A stretch of 64,000 nucleotides of DNA from an uncultured Anaerobutyricum sp. (GTDB taxonomy: Bacteria; Bacillota; Clostridia; Lachnospirales; Lachnospiraceae), in assembly GCF_934307085.1 (NCBI RefSeq), contig NZ_CAKRCF010000012.1:1-64000 (forward strand), read 5' to 3'. Positions 35,767 through 45,724 of the stretch are shown here, one piece after another. Each line of letters starts with the position of its first letter. The stretch's first letter is position 1. The position numbers and the translations under genes are program-made. A model generated the notes under the pieces. That model was not told where the DNA came from. It did no database searches and saw nothing but the letters and a program-made list of their open reading frames with translations.

Positions 35767-36529
35767 CAGCTTTTAACTCCTTCCATATCTGGTTAAAATA
35801 ATTCTGAAACATTGGATGGATACGGGCTTCTTTTGAAGAAAGCTTTTTGTCAGTTCCAAAATCAATAGTGACAATCGTACGAATGTGGCCTGGACGTTTT
35901 CCGAGAACGATGATACGGTCAGCAATACTGATGGCTTCGGAGAGATCGTGGGTGACGAGCAGAGTAGTGACTCCGCTTTGGCGGATGATTTTTGCGATGT
36001 CATCAGATACGTCAAGCCGAGTCTGATAATCTAATGCACTGAAAGGTTCATCAAGAAGGAGAAATTCTGGTTTTAAAGCGAGTGTACGAATTAGGGCGGC
36101 TCGTTGGCGCATGCCACCGGAAAGTTCTCTTGGATAGGCAGAAGCAAAATCAGCGATACCATATTGAAACATCAGTTGTTGTACATATTCTAGATTCTTT
36201 TCTGTAAGCCGATGTTGTATTTCAAGGCCTAAAATGATATTTTTATATATAGTTCTATGCTCTAATAAATGGTCTTTTTGCAGCATATAGCCGATGGAGG
36301 GGGCTTTGTCAGAAGAGGTATATAAAAGACTGCCATCCTCTATAGGAATCAGTCCGGAAATCAGTTCTAAAAGTGTGGATTTTCCACAGCCAGAAGGGCC
36401 GACAATTGCTGCAAATTCACCAGAGAAAAGGTCGAAATGAATATCTTTTAATGCAGGTGTTTCACCATTTTTTGTATGGTAAGTATGCGAAAGTCCGCGG
36501 ACGGACAAGAAGAGTTTTGTTTGCGGCAA
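35759..36529 (-). CDS. ABC importer ATP-binding protein, SsuB/TauB type
   Basis: A 256-residue ATPase with all motifs intact: Walker A GPSGCGKSTL, Q-loop YMLQKDHLL, signature LSGGMRQRAAL, Walker B FLLLDEPFSALD and H-loop VTHDLSEAISIADR. It drives the permease encoded just downstream on the same strand. The family covers sulfonate, taurine, nitrate and thiamine-precursor importers. Its start is 58 bases from the divergent LspA-like gene, and the shared space contains TATAAT (36555-36560) pointing towards the latter. Confidence 0.88.
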   Translation of the reverse strand: MPQTKLFLSVRGLSHTYHTKNGETPALKDIHFDLFSGEFAAIVGPSGCGKSTLLELISGLIPIEDGSLLYTSSDKAPSIGYMLQKDHLLEHRTIYKNIILGLEIQHRLTEKNLEYVQQLMFQYGIADFASAYPRELSGGMRQRAALIRTLALKPEFLLLDEPFSALDYQTRLDVSDDIAKIIRQSGVTTLLVTHDLSEAISIADRIIVLGKRPGHIRTIVTIDFGTDKKLSSKEARIHPMFQNYFNQIWKELKADE

Positions 36530-36586
36530 AGCGATTCATTCCTTTTCTGCGAGGTATAATTTAACATATGCAAAGGAGGACTCAAA

Positions 36587-37171
36587 GTGATATATTTCAT
36601 GATTGCAGCATCAATAATTGTAGCAGATAAGATAGCGAAAGAATATTTTAAAAGTTCTTTTCGGGGAAAACATCGGAAAAAAAAGACAGAAAGTCAAAAA
36701 TTTGAAGCAGGACAAGGTGCAGAGGTTCGGAAAGTAAAGGAAGAAAAATTAAAACAGAGGGAAAATAATAATGGGAAGAAAGAAAAATGGGAAAATATTA
36801 GAAAAATAAAATGGATAAATTATTTGTCTCCAACAATTGAACTGTTAGAGAATAAAGGAGCGGCAAGTGGAATTCTAGAGAAACATCCCATAGTGTTAAA
36901 AATCATATCTGCCACAATGCTTTGTGTTTGTGTATTAGCCTTAGGAAAGGAACGGAAGAAAGGAAAGACTACAATGGCGGGAATCGGTTATGCATTACTT
37001 CTTGGAGGAGGTTTCAGCAATTTTATAGATAGGATGAAAAAGGGTTCTGTAACAGATTATGTTCGTTTTTCTGAATTTCCAGTGAAAAAGATTAGTAATC
37101 TAGTATTTAATCTCAGTGATTTTGGCATATTTGCAGGGGTATTTTGTCTGCTATTCCGAAAAAATAGATAG
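36587..37171 (+). CDS. LspA-like protein (signal peptidase II family) with a charged insert
   Basis: A 194-residue protein that resembles lipoprotein signal peptidase II. The catalytic aspartates lie in FIDRMKKGSVTDYV and FNLSDFGIFAG, and the family motifs VADKIAKEYF and ENKGAASGIL are also present. Four membrane helices can be drawn. Between helix 1 and the ENKGAASGI motif lies a stretch of about 60 residues rich in Lys, Arg, Glu and Gln, not usual for the family (about 150-165 residues). The GTG start has AAGGAGG upstream. It might be a second, specialised LspA or one adapted to a particular substrate; the main lspA may be elsewhere in the genome. Confidence 0.72.
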   Translation: MIYFMIAASIIVADKIAKEYFKSSFRGKHRKKKTESQKFEAGQGAEVRKVKEEKLKQRENNNGKKEKWENIRKIKWINYLSPTIELLENKGAASGILEKHPIVLKIISATMLCVCVLALGKERKKGKTTMAGIGYALLLGGGFSNFIDRMKKGSVTDYVRFSEFPVKKISNLVFNLSDFGIFAGVFCLLFRKNR

Positions 37172-37457
37172 AAAATCATTTCAAAGATTTAGGAAAGTAA
37201 GTAAGAAACCTCGGTAATACAATTGTCGAGTTTTACATAGGTAACTGTTTGTTATTTCAAAAAAAGAGAAAAAGAGATATAGAAAGAGGCATAAAAGAAA
37301 TATAAAAAGGAAAAATAACCCCAAAGTTATCGGATAATAATAAATATTTTCAGAAAAAAGCAAAAACAGCAGAAAGAGTGAAATATAAGAGGAAATTGTG
37401 CATAATAGACAATAAAATATACATAAATTTACAAAAAGTGAAAGTTCGGAAAAAACA

Positions 37458-37548
37458 GGTGGATAAGAAAGGACAGTTGTCCACGACAAAAAAAGTTGAA
37501 AAATGTCGATAAACAGACTTATCCACTAAGTTATCCACATTATCCACA
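37458..37548. other. Cluster of DnaA boxes next to an AT-rich stretch
   Basis: Two perfect TTATCCACA boxes lie head to tail (37531-37539 and 37540-37548), with TTATCCACT at 37519-37527, a reverse TTATCGACA at 37504-37512, a reverse TTATCCACC at 37458-37466 and a weak TTGTCCACG at 37477-37485. The 200 bases before them are very AT-rich. The rest of the 516-base gap holds only the hpf promoter. No dnaA, dnaN or other origin gene is nearby, so this may be a DnaA-binding or titration site rather than the origin. Confidence 0.7.
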
Positions 37549-37626
37549 GTGGAAAAATAAAGGGAAAGAATGGAAAAATATATTGATGCAAAACATCTGT
37601 TTTGTGCGATTTTTTGAAATAATACA

Positions 37627-37655
37627 TTGCCAGAACGGAGAATTGTTGGTATAAT
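37627..37655 (+). promoter_or_regulatory. Promoter of hpf
   Basis: TTGCCA (37627-37632) is followed after 17 bases by TATAAT (37650-37655). The start codon is 33 bases further on. Confidence 0.78.
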
Positions 37656-37687
37656 AATTATAATATAAGAAAAAGGAGTGTGATCGT

Positions 37688-38215
37688 ATGCGTTACATTA
37701 TTTACGGCAAAAATCTGGAGGTAACAGAAGGATTAAAGCAGGCTGTACACGATAAGTTCAGTAAGCTGGAGAAGTTCTTCACACCAGAGACAGAAGTTCA
37801 GGTCACATTAAGCGTGCAGAAAGATAACCAGATTGTAGAGGCTACGATTCCTATGAAGGGAACCATCTTAAGAGTAGAACCTACAAGTACAGATATGTAT
37901 GTATCTATTGATATGGCAGTTGATTTACTGGAACGTATGATTCGCAAGTATAAGACCAAGATTTCCAAGTATGGCAAGGGAGAACTTAAGTTTAACGATG
38001 AGTTCATGGAAGAAGATGTGGACAATCATGAGACAGTAACAATTACGAAGAGTAAGAGATTTGCTATTAAGCCGATGGATGTTGAAGAAGCTTGTGTTCA
38101 GATGGAACTGTTAGGACATAATTTCTTTGTGTTCCGTAATGCGGAAACTTTTGAAGTGAATGTAGTTTATAAGAGAAAAGATAAAACATATGGTTTGATT
38201 GAACCAGAATTCTAA
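37688..38215 (+). CDS. hpf: Long-form ribosome hibernation promoting factor
   Basis: A 175-residue protein that joins two 70S ribosomes into inactive 100S dimers under stress or in stationary phase. The N-terminal half (about residues 1-95) is the RNA-binding Hpf/RaiA domain, beginning MRYIIYGKNLEVTEGLKQAV. The C-terminal half (about 115-175) is the dimerisation domain, with KSKRFAIKPMDVEEACVQME and the end VVYKRKDKTYGLIEPEF. Firmicutes usually carry this long form. It has its own promoter and terminator and precedes secA, an order also seen in many relatives. Confidence 0.95.
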   Translation: MRYIIYGKNLEVTEGLKQAVHDKFSKLEKFFTPETEVQVTLSVQKDNQIVEATIPMKGTILRVEPTSTDMYVSIDMAVDLLERMIRKYKTKISKYGKGELKFNDEFMEEDVDNHETVTITKSKRFAIKPMDVEEACVQMELLGHNFFVFRNAETFEVNVVYKRKDKTYGLIEPEF

Positions 38216-38244
38216 AATTTTATATAGAATTACGAACGAAGGAA

Positions 38245-38275
38245 GAAGGCAGATAATTATCTGCCTTCCCTTTTT
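38245..38275 (+). terminator. Terminator of hpf
   Basis: GAAGGCAGATAA and TTATCTGCCTTC form a perfect 12-base-pair stem (38245-38268) followed by CC and TTTTT. Confidence 0.88.
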
Positions 38276-38308
38276 CTGCATATTATCAGTATATTAGAGG
38301 ATAAAAGC

Positions 38309-38337
38309 TTGAAAAGAGTTCTTATCAATGTTACAAT
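38309..38337 (+). promoter_or_regulatory. Promoter of secA
   Basis: TTGAAA (38309-38314), a 17-base spacer and TACAAT (38332-38337), 67 bases before the start codon. Confidence 0.7.
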
Positions 38338-38404
38338 GTAAGCTGTATGTTTAAAATGAGTATACAGTATCTAATAAGATAATCATACCATATAGGAGGT
38401 AAAT

Positions 38405-41041
38405 ATGGGTTTAGTTGATAAACTTTTTGGAAATAAAAGTGAAAAAGAAATCAAGAGAATCGAAAAGTATGTAGATGCCATTGAAGCTCTTGATGAGAAG
38501 ATGCAGGCATTAAGCGATGAAGAGCTTCGTGCAAAGACACAGGAATTTAAAGACCGTCTGGCAGCAGGCGAAACACTTGATGACCTTTTAGTAGAAGCGT
38601 TTGCTGTAGTAAGAGAGGCAGCAGACCGTACCATCCACCTGAAACACTACCGTGTACAGCTTATGGGTGGTATTATTCTGCATCAGGGACGTATCGCTGA
38701 GATGAAGACTGGTGAAGGTAAGACATTAGTTTCTACACTTCCAGCTTACTTGAATGCTCTTGAAGGCAAAGGAGTTCACATTGTTACTGTTAACGATTAC
38801 TTAGCAAAACGTGATGCGAACTGGATGGGACAGGTTCATCGATTCTTAGGCTTAAGTGTTGGTGTTATTTTAAATAGCTATGATAATGCAGAACGCCAGG
38901 CGGCTTATAATTGTGATATTACTTACATTACAAATAATGAATTAGGTTTCGATTATCTTCGTGATAACATGGTTATTTACAAGAAAGATCTTGTACAGAG
39001 AGATTTAAATTATGCCATTGTCGATGAGGTCGATTCCGTATTAATTGATGAGGCAAGAACCCCACTTATTATTTCTGGTCAGAGTGGTAAATCCACAGAT
39101 CTTTACAAAGCTTGTGACGTACTTGCAAGACAGATGCAGCGTGGTACTTCTGATGGTGAACTTTCTAAGATTGACGCCATCATGGGTATTGATATCGAAG
39201 AGGATGGAGATTTCCTTGTTAACGAGAAAGATAAGCAGGTTATGCTTACAACAGAAGGTGTAAAGAAGGTAGAGCAGTTCTTCCATATCAAGAACCTTGC
39301 AGATGCAGAGAACTTAGAGATTCAGCATAACATTATCCTTGCTCTTCGTGCACATAACCTTATGTTCCGTGACAGAGATTACGTAGTAAAGGATAATGAG
39401 GTACTTATCGTTGATGAGTTTACCGGACGTATTATGCCAGGACGTCGTTATTCTGATGGTCTTCATCAGGCAATCGAGGCAAAGGAACATGTAAAGGTTA
39501 ACAGAGAGTCTAAGACTCTTGCAACAATTACATTCCAGAACTTCTTTAATAAATATAAGAAGAAAGCCGGTATGACTGGTACAGCCATGACAGAGGATAA
39601 AGAGTTCATGGATATTTACGGAATGGACGTAGTAGAAATTCCAACAAATAAACCGATGATTCGTATAGATCATGAAGATGCTATCTACATGACAAAGAAA
39701 GAAAAGTTAAATGCAGTTATCAACGATATTGTAGAATCCCACAAAAAGGGACAGCCTGTCTTAGTTGGTACAATTAATATCGATACATCTGAAGAAGTAA
39801 GCGAACTCTTAAGTAAAAAGGGAATTAAGCATAACGTACTGAATGCGAAGTTCCATGAATTAGAGGCCGAGATTATTTCCCATGCAGGTGAAAAGGGAGC
39901 CGTAACAATTGCGACAAACATGGCTGGTCGTGGTACCGATATCAAGCTTGAAGATGGTGTTGCAGAACTTGGCGGTTTAAAGATTATTGGTACAGAAAGA
40001 CATGAGAGTAGACGTATTGATAACCAGTTACGTGGTCGTGCTGGTCGTCAGGGTGATCCAGGTGAATCTAAGTTCTACTTATCCCTTGAAGATGATTTAA
40101 TGCGTTTGTTCGGTTCCGAGAGGATGATGGGTGTCTATAAGGCCTTAAAGATTCCGGAAGGCGAAGAGATTCAGCATAAGACAATCACAAAGCAGATTGA
40201 AAAGGCACAGAAGAAGATTGAGAATAACAACTTCGGTATTCGTCGTAATCTGCTTGATTATGATCAGGTAAATAATGATCAGCGAGAAGTTATCTATGCA
40301 GAAAGACGCCGTGTATTAAATGGCGAGAGCATGCGCGATGTTGTTTACAAGATGATCAAAGATGTTGTTGCTGACGATGTGAACATGATTGCAGGGGAAC
40401 AGCCATTAAAAGAGTTAAATCTTGTAGAATTGAACGAATCTTTAAGAAGAAAGATTCCATTAGAGCCAATCACACTTACAGATGAAGAAAAAGAAAAGAA
40501 CGACAAAGAAGCTCTTATCTCCCGTCTTCAGGATGAGGCAATGAAGGTTTACCATAAGAAAGAAAAAGACTTCAATGAATTCGCCAAAGTTAACGTGCCA
40601 GAAGAAGGTGTAGAACTTGGTGAGGAAGATGCAGCAATCTTTAATGATGGCATCCGTGAAGTAGAGAGAGTTATCCTTCTTAAAGTTATCGACAGTAAGT
40701 GGATGAATCATATTGATGATATGGATCAACTTCGTGAGAGTATCGGTCTTCAGTCCTATGCGCAGAAAGATCCAGTTGTTCAGTATAAGTTTCTTGGATA
40801 CGATATGTTTGAGGAAATGACAAAGAATATCCGTCATGATACCGTTGGTGCATTGATGCATGTTCAGATTGAACAGAAGGTTGAGAGAAAACAGGTTGCA
40901 AGAGCAACAGGTACAAACAAGGATGAACTTGTTGAAAGAGGACCTTACCGCAGAAAAGAGGCAAAGATTGGACGTAATGCACCATGTCCATGCGGCAGCG
41001 GAAAGAAATATAAAAACTGCTGCGGAAGATTTGCAAATTAG
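38405..41041 (+). CDS. secA: Protein translocase ATPase SecA
   Basis: The 878-residue motor that pushes unfolded proteins through the SecYEG channel. The N-terminus is [15 protein letters not shown]; Walker A is [10 protein letters not shown], the DEAD box is [21 protein letters not shown], and the second motor half has [12 protein letters not shown] and [14 protein letters not shown]. The preprotein cross-linking and helical scaffold regions follow. It ends with a zinc-binding SEC-C tail, [17 protein letters not shown]. The size is in the range usual for the family. It is preceded by AGGAGG and is separated from prfB by a repeat. Confidence 0.96.
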   Translation: MGLVDKLFGNKSEKEIKRIEKYVDAIEALDEKMQALSDEELRAKTQEFKDRLAAGETLDDLLVEAFAVVREAADRTIHLKHYRVQLMGGIILHQGRIAEMKTGEGKTLVSTLPAYLNALEGKGVHIVTVNDYLAKRDANWMGQVHRFLGLSVGVILNSYDNAERQAAYNCDITYITNNELGFDYLRDNMVIYKKDLVQRDLNYAIVDEVDSVLIDEARTPLIISGQSGKSTDLYKACDVLARQMQRGTSDGELSKIDAIMGIDIEEDGDFLVNEKDKQVMLTTEGVKKVEQFFHIKNLADAENLEIQHNIILALRAHNLMFRDRDYVVKDNEVLIVDEFTGRIMPGRRYSDGLHQAIEAKEHVKVNRESKTLATITFQNFFNKYKKKAGMTGTAMTEDKEFMDIYGMDVVEIPTNKPMIRIDHEDAIYMTKKEKLNAVINDIVESHKKGQPVLVGTINIDTSEEVSELLSKKGIKHNVLNAKFHELEAEIISHAGEKGAVTIATNMAGRGTDIKLEDGVAELGGLKIIGTERHESRRIDNQLRGRAGRQGDPGESKFYLSLEDDLMRLFGSERMMGVYKALKIPEGEEIQHKTITKQIEKAQKKIENNNFGIRRNLLDYDQVNNDQREVIYAERRRVLNGESMRDVVYKMIKDVVADDVNMIAGEQPLKELNLVELNESLRRKIPLEPITLTDEEKEKNDKEALISRLQDEAMKVYHKKEKDFNEFAKVNVPEEGVELGEEDAAIFNDGIREVERVILLKVIDSKWMNHIDDMDQLRESIGLQSYAQKDPVVQYKFLGYDMFEEMTKNIRHDTVGALMHVQIEQKVERKQVARATGTNKDELVERGPYRRKEAKIGRNAPCPCGSGKKYKNCCGRFAN

Positions 41042-41130
41042 GGTGTGTTTGGAAAGTTATTTCCGTAATTTGTATGCTCCACAATTGTGATGCGCATCTT
41101 ACAGAAAGCATTTTTAAAACGCGCTTTAGC
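41041..41130. repeat. MITE-like palindromic element, copy after secA
   Basis: It begins GGTGTGTTTGGAAAGTTATT one base after the secA stop and ends ACAGAAAGCATTTTTAAAACGCGCTTTAG. The last part matches the end of the copy at 23477-23642 (GCAGAAAGCCTTTTTCAGACACGCTCTAG). The interior (GCGCATCTTACAGAAAG) corresponds to CGCACATCTTGCAGAAAG there. The remaining 220 bases before prfB show no gene. Confidence 0.68.
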
Positions 41131-41354
41131 GCAGGAAAAGTTTTGCACAGTGAATATTTTGCAGCAGATATAGGAATGCATCTGCGAAGGAATAGGCACT
41201 GTGCCTTTCTTTATCATATACATGATAATGTACATGGAACGATTCAAATATACAGATAACTACAGGTAATCGTTCAAAAATATTTCAGGACGAATAAACG
41301 TTTTTGAATGGTTATAGACTTTTTATATTTTATATAATAGAGAGGGTTTTATAA

Positions 41355-42470
41355 TTGGTTGAATTAGAACAATACAAATTTACGGTAAATCAATATAAAG
41401 AGCCGATGAAAGAGCTTGGTATTTCTTTGGCACTTTCTCATAAACATGAGCAGATTAAAGAATTAGAAAATGAGATGCGTGAAGAAGGGTTCTGGAATAA
41501 CCCGGACAAGGCACAGGAAGTTACCAGAAAGGTAAAAAATCTTAAAGATACCGTTTCTGCCTACCACGCATTAGAATTAACACTGGATGATGTTTCAACG
41601 ATGATTGAACTTGGTAACGAGGAAAATGATGCCAGCGTAATTCCAGATATTGAAGAATTACTTGGCGAATTCGAGATAGAATTTGACAATTTAAAGATTC
41701 AGACACTGTTATCCGGTGAGTACGATAAAAATAATGCGATTGTTACCCTTCATGCAGGTGCAGGTGGAACAGAATCTTGCGACTGGGCAGGAATGCTTTA
41801 CCGAATGTATAGCAAATGGGCAGACAGTCATGGCTTTAAGACAGAAGTTCTTGATTACCTTGACGGGGATGAAGCAGGAATCAAGTCCATTACATTTGAA
41901 GTAAACGGGGAGAATGCGTACGGTTATCTTAAGTCTGAAAAGGGTGTACACCGTCTTGTAAGAATTTCTCCATTTAATGCAGCGGGAAAGAGACAGACTT
42001 CTTTTGCATCGTGTGATGTTATGCCGGATATTGAAGAAGACTTATCTGTAGAGATTGCCGATGAAGATATCCGTATTGATACCTATCGTTCAAGTGGAGC
42101 AGGTGGACAGCACATTAACAAGACAGATTCTGCAATCCGTATCACACATATTCCTACTGGTGTTGTTGTACAGTGTCAGAATGAGCGTTCCCAGCACAAG
42201 AACAAGGATAAGGCAATGCAGATGTTAAAGGCAAAGCTGTACCTGATTAAAGAACAGGAAAATAGGGAAAAATTATCGGATATCCGGGGAGAAGTTTCTG
42301 ATAATGGATGGGGTAACCAGATTCGTTCTTATGTTATGCAGCCATATACGATGGTAAAGGATCATAGGACCGGAGAGGAGACTGGTAATGTGCAGAGCGT
42401 GATGGATGGAAATTTAGATGCGTTCATGAATGCATATCTTCGCTGGATTACAACTCCGAAAAAGGCTTAA
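41355..42470 (+). CDS. prfB: Peptide chain release factor 2
   Basis: A 371-residue release factor that reads UAA and UGA stop codons. The catalytic GGQ motif is in RSSGAGGQHINKTDSAIRI, and the codon-recognition loop has the SPF tripeptide in RISPFNAAGKRQTSF. In many bacteria prfB needs a +1 frameshift at an internal UGA near codon 25; here the frame runs straight through (ISLALSHKHEQ), so no frameshift is used. The start is TTG with AGAGGG upstream. The gene is a single unit after secA. Confidence 0.94.
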   Translation: MVELEQYKFTVNQYKEPMKELGISLALSHKHEQIKELENEMREEGFWNNPDKAQEVTRKVKNLKDTVSAYHALELTLDDVSTMIELGNEENDASVIPDIEELLGEFEIEFDNLKIQTLLSGEYDKNNAIVTLHAGAGGTESCDWAGMLYRMYSKWADSHGFKTEVLDYLDGDEAGIKSITFEVNGENAYGYLKSEKGVHRLVRISPFNAAGKRQTSFASCDVMPDIEEDLSVEIADEDIRIDTYRSSGAGGQHINKTDSAIRITHIPTGVVVQCQNERSQHKNKDKAMQMLKAKLYLIKEQENREKLSDIRGEVSDNGWGNQIRSYVMQPYTMVKDHRTGEETGNVQSVMDGNLDAFMNAYLRWITTPKKA

Positions 42471-42642
42471 ATTTACGGGAAATTATAGTAAGTTCATAAA
42501 ATATTGCAGAAATCCGATACTGCGAAATATAAATCTTAAAAGAAAACGCCCCATCTGTCAGATGGATTGATTACTGGAAGTATTTACTATGAGAATTAAT
42601 ACGTAAAAATGAAAATTACAGACATAAGGAGCAGACAGACTA

Positions 42643-44793
42643 ATGGATATTATAAAGAAACTGGCGCAGGAGCTTGCAATTAAAGAAGAACAGGCGAAAG
42701 CAGCAGTACAGCTTATTGATGAGGGCAATACAATTCCGTTTATTGCCAGATACCGTAAGGAAATGACAGGAGCTCTTAATGATGAGACACTTCGTAACTT
42801 GCATGAACGTCTTCTTTATCTTCGTAACTTAGAGGAGAAAAAAGAACAGGTAATTCATGCAATTACTGAACAGGGGAAGATGACTGAGGATTTAAAGGAA
42901 AAGATTCTCGCAGCAGAAACCCTCGTAGCAGTAGATGATTTATATCGTCCATACCGCCCGAAAAAGCAGACAAGAGCAACAAAGGCAAAGGAAAAAGGGT
43001 TAGAGCCATTAGCTAATATTCTTCTTTTGCAGAAGACAGAGAAGAGTATGGAAGAGGAAGCAGCAGCCTTTGTAAATGAGGAGAAAGGCGTGGCTAATAT
43101 AAAAGAAGCCATGGCCGGAGCCAAGGATATTATTGCGGAAATGATCGCAGATATGGCAGATTACCGTAAGAGTATCCGTAACTGTACGATGAAACAGGGA
43201 AGTCTTGTTGTAAAAGCAAAGGATGAGAAGTCAGAATCTGTATATGAGATGTATTATGATTTCAGAGAACCACTTTCTAAAGTTACGGGATATCGAGTGC
43301 TTGCGATTAACCGTGGAGAAAAGGAAAGGTTCCTTACAGTAAAGGTAGAAGCACCAGATAAGCAGATTATCAATGCTTTAAATAAAACGATGATACAGGA
43401 TAATCCGAATACAAAAACTTTGATGGAAGAGGCGATACTTGATGCCTATAATCGTCTGATTGCCCCAGCTATTGAACGAGATATCAGAAGCGAGATAACA
43501 GAAAAGGCACAGGAAGGTGCTATCACAGTTTTTGGGAAGAACTTAACACAGCTTCTCATGCAGCCTCCAATGGAAGGAAGAACTGTTCTTGGATGGGACC
43601 CTGCATTTCGCACGGGCTGCAAGCTTGCTGTTGTAGATCCTACCGGTAAAGTATTAGATACCGTTGTTGTTTATCCTACTGCGCCACAGTGTAAAGTAGA
43701 GCAGGCAAAGAAAACAGTACATGAGATGATTAAGAAGTATGATGTTTCTGTGATCAGCGTGGGAAATGGTACTGCCTGCCGTGAATCTGAGCAGGTTATC
43801 ACAGAACTTATTAAGGAAATCCCGGAAAAGGTTGCTTATGTTATTGTAAATGAAGCAGGAGCTTCTGTTTATTCTGCAAGTAAGCTTGCAACCGAAGAGT
43901 TTCCGAAATTTGATGTAGGACAAAGAAGTGCGGCATCGATTGCCAGAAGATTACAAGATCCGTTAGCAGAGCTTGTAAAGATTGAGCCAAAAGCAATTGG
44001 TGTTGGTCAGTATCAGCATGATATGAACCAGAAACGATTAGAAGAAGCGTTAAACGGTGTCGTTGAAGACTGTGTAAATAAGGTTGGCGTAGATTTAAAT
44101 ACAGCTTCTGCCCCATTACTTTCTTACATTGCTGGAATCAGTAAAGCAGTAGCAAAAAATATTGTTGCTTACCGCGAGGAAAATGGACGTTTCCACACAA
44201 GAAAAGAACTCTTAAAAGTACCAAAGCTTGGACCAAAAGCATTTTTACAGTGTGCAGGTTTCTTAAGAATTCCTGGTGGAGATGAGCCGCTTGATAATAC
44301 GAGCGTGCATCCAGAATCTTATGAGGCAGCAGCAAAGTTACTAAAAGATTTAGGATATACATCGGAAAGCATCCGTGGCGGCGGACTTGCATCCATTCAT
44401 TCTCAGATTAAGGATGAAAAAGAACTGGCAGAAGTTCTTGGAATCGGTGAAATGACACTTCACGATATCGTGGAAGAATTAGAAAAACCGGGAAGAGATC
44501 CTCGTAGTGAAATGCCAAAACCAGTACTTCGTACTGATGTTCTTGAAATGAAAGATTTAAAAGAAGGCATGGTCTTAAAAGGGACTGTCCGCAATGTTAT
44601 TGATTTCGGTGCCTTTGTAGATATTGGAGTACATCAGGATGGTTTAGTACACATTTCCCAGATGACAGATCGTTATATTAAACATCCGCTTGAAGTAGTA
44701 AGTGTAGGAGATATTGTAGATGTACAGGTAATGAGCGTGGATTTAAATAAAAAGAGAATCCAGCTTACGATGAAGATTGACCATAGCAAATAG
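42643..44793 (+). CDS. tex: Tex-family RNA-binding protein
   Basis: A 716-residue cytoplasmic protein of the Tex/Spt6 family, thought to act in transcription. It has the N-terminal Tex helical region, a YqgF-like RNase-H-fold domain (GWDPAFRTGCKLAVVDPTG), helix-hairpin-helix repeats (VGVDLNTASAPLLSYIAGIS) and a C-terminal S1 RNA-binding domain (about residues 640-710) with FGAFVDIGVHQDGLVHISQM. Length and domain order match the family. AGGAGC lies upstream. It is followed by the YcxB-like gene after 29 bases. Confidence 0.95.
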   Translation: MDIIKKLAQELAIKEEQAKAAVQLIDEGNTIPFIARYRKEMTGALNDETLRNLHERLLYLRNLEEKKEQVIHAITEQGKMTEDLKEKILAAETLVAVDDLYRPYRPKKQTRATKAKEKGLEPLANILLLQKTEKSMEEEAAAFVNEEKGVANIKEAMAGAKDIIAEMIADMADYRKSIRNCTMKQGSLVVKAKDEKSESVYEMYYDFREPLSKVTGYRVLAINRGEKERFLTVKVEAPDKQIINALNKTMIQDNPNTKTLMEEAILDAYNRLIAPAIERDIRSEITEKAQEGAITVFGKNLTQLLMQPPMEGRTVLGWDPAFRTGCKLAVVDPTGKVLDTVVVYPTAPQCKVEQAKKTVHEMIKKYDVSVISVGNGTACRESEQVITELIKEIPEKVAYVIVNEAGASVYSASKLATEEFPKFDVGQRSAASIARRLQDPLAELVKIEPKAIGVGQYQHDMNQKRLEEALNGVVEDCVNKVGVDLNTASAPLLSYIAGISKAVAKNIVAYREENGRFHTRKELLKVPKLGPKAFLQCAGFLRIPGGDEPLDNTSVHPESYEAAAKLLKDLGYTSESIRGGGLASIHSQIKDEKELAEVLGIGEMTLHDIVEELEKPGRDPRSEMPKPVLRTDVLEMKDLKEGMVLKGTVRNVIDFGAFVDIGVHQDGLVHISQMTDRYIKHPLEVVSVGDIVDVQVMSVDLNKKRIQLTMKIDHSK

Positions 44794-44822
44794 GGCTGTG
44801 GTCACAACAGGAGGGGCAAAAC

Positions 44823-45563
44823 GTGAAGAGTTTTGAAGAAATAAGCAAGATGAATCTTGCAGACCTTGATAGACCAGATGGAATCGGAGAGGAAGAATTA
44901 GGAAGAGAAACTGCTGGAATGGCTGAAGATAGTAGTGCCAGTGCAAAAAAAGTAGAGACATCTGGTAATGAAGAAGATACAGCAGATGTAGATGGCTTAG
45001 AAACAAATGCAGATATGCCAGCAGAAGTTTCCGATGATGAGGAAGAAAAGCAGCCAAAAGAATTAGAGAAAAAAGTGATGATGGAGCCACAGGGAAAGTA
45101 TTATCGTATTGATGCGGACATTACACAGTCTGCTCTGAATACCTTCCTTTTTGGACATACGTACCGTCAGCCTTTAATGATTCTTGTCACTGTTTTAGCA
45201 ATTGCATGGCCGATTGCCGTTATTGTTAAGAAACAGGGTAATATTGCTATGCCATTAATCTGTTCCTTGTTTATTCTCATCTGGATTCCATTTACAACTT
45301 ATCTTCGTGCCAAGAATGCGAAGAAGTTAAATCCAATTTATGAGCAGCCGTTCCATTATATGTTTGACGAATGGGGACTGCATTTAGAACTTGGAGATGA
45401 TGCGATTGATGTGGAGTGGAAAAAAGTAACAAAGATGATTTTCTATAAATCTGTTGCTGTTATTTATACAGGAAAGAATAATGCATTTTTGATTCCTACA
45501 GAGGCAATGGGGGCGCAGAGAGGAGATATCTTAAGCTTCATTGAAGAAATGAAAAACAGATAA
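44823..45563 (+). CDS. YcxB-like membrane protein with acidic N-terminus
   Basis: A 246-residue protein starting with GTG (AGGAGG upstream). The first 85 residues are acidic and disordered-looking. Two membrane helices (near residues 115-132 and 140-158) are followed by a C-terminal domain of about 75 residues, with FDEWGLHLELGDDAIDVEWKK-type sequence, that resembles the YcxB-like domain. The function of that family is unknown. The gene directly follows tex, which may be a transcription-unit link. Nothing in the 160 bases before tsaE indicates a terminator. Confidence 0.72.
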   Translation: MKSFEEISKMNLADLDRPDGIGEEELGRETAGMAEDSSASAKKVETSGNEEDTADVDGLETNADMPAEVSDDEEEKQPKELEKKVMMEPQGKYYRIDADITQSALNTFLFGHTYRQPLMILVTVLAIAWPIAVIVKKQGNIAMPLICSLFILIWIPFTTYLRAKNAKKLNPIYEQPFHYMFDEWGLHLELGDDAIDVEWKKVTKMIFYKSVAVIYTGKNNAFLIPTEAMGAQRGDILSFIEEMKNR

Positions 45564-45724
45564 GAAACAAATAAAATAGAAAAAGAAAAAAGTCAAAGAC
45601 AGATAAAAAATTATGTCCTTTCGAAGGCTTTCTGTGATTGATTTTGTGAGATGATGAAAGAACAGTTGTAAAAGCGAGTAAAAGAAAAACTTCGTGAGGA
45701 CAAGACAATCAAAAAGAGGTAGAA

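Noticed and set aside
37250..37560. Chromosomal replication origin
   Set aside because: DnaA boxes are present, but dnaA, dnaN and other usual origin neighbours are absent; reported as a box cluster only.
41355..41460. Programmed frameshift in prfB
   Set aside because: No in-frame UGA or slippery CUU occurs near codon 25; the frame is continuous.
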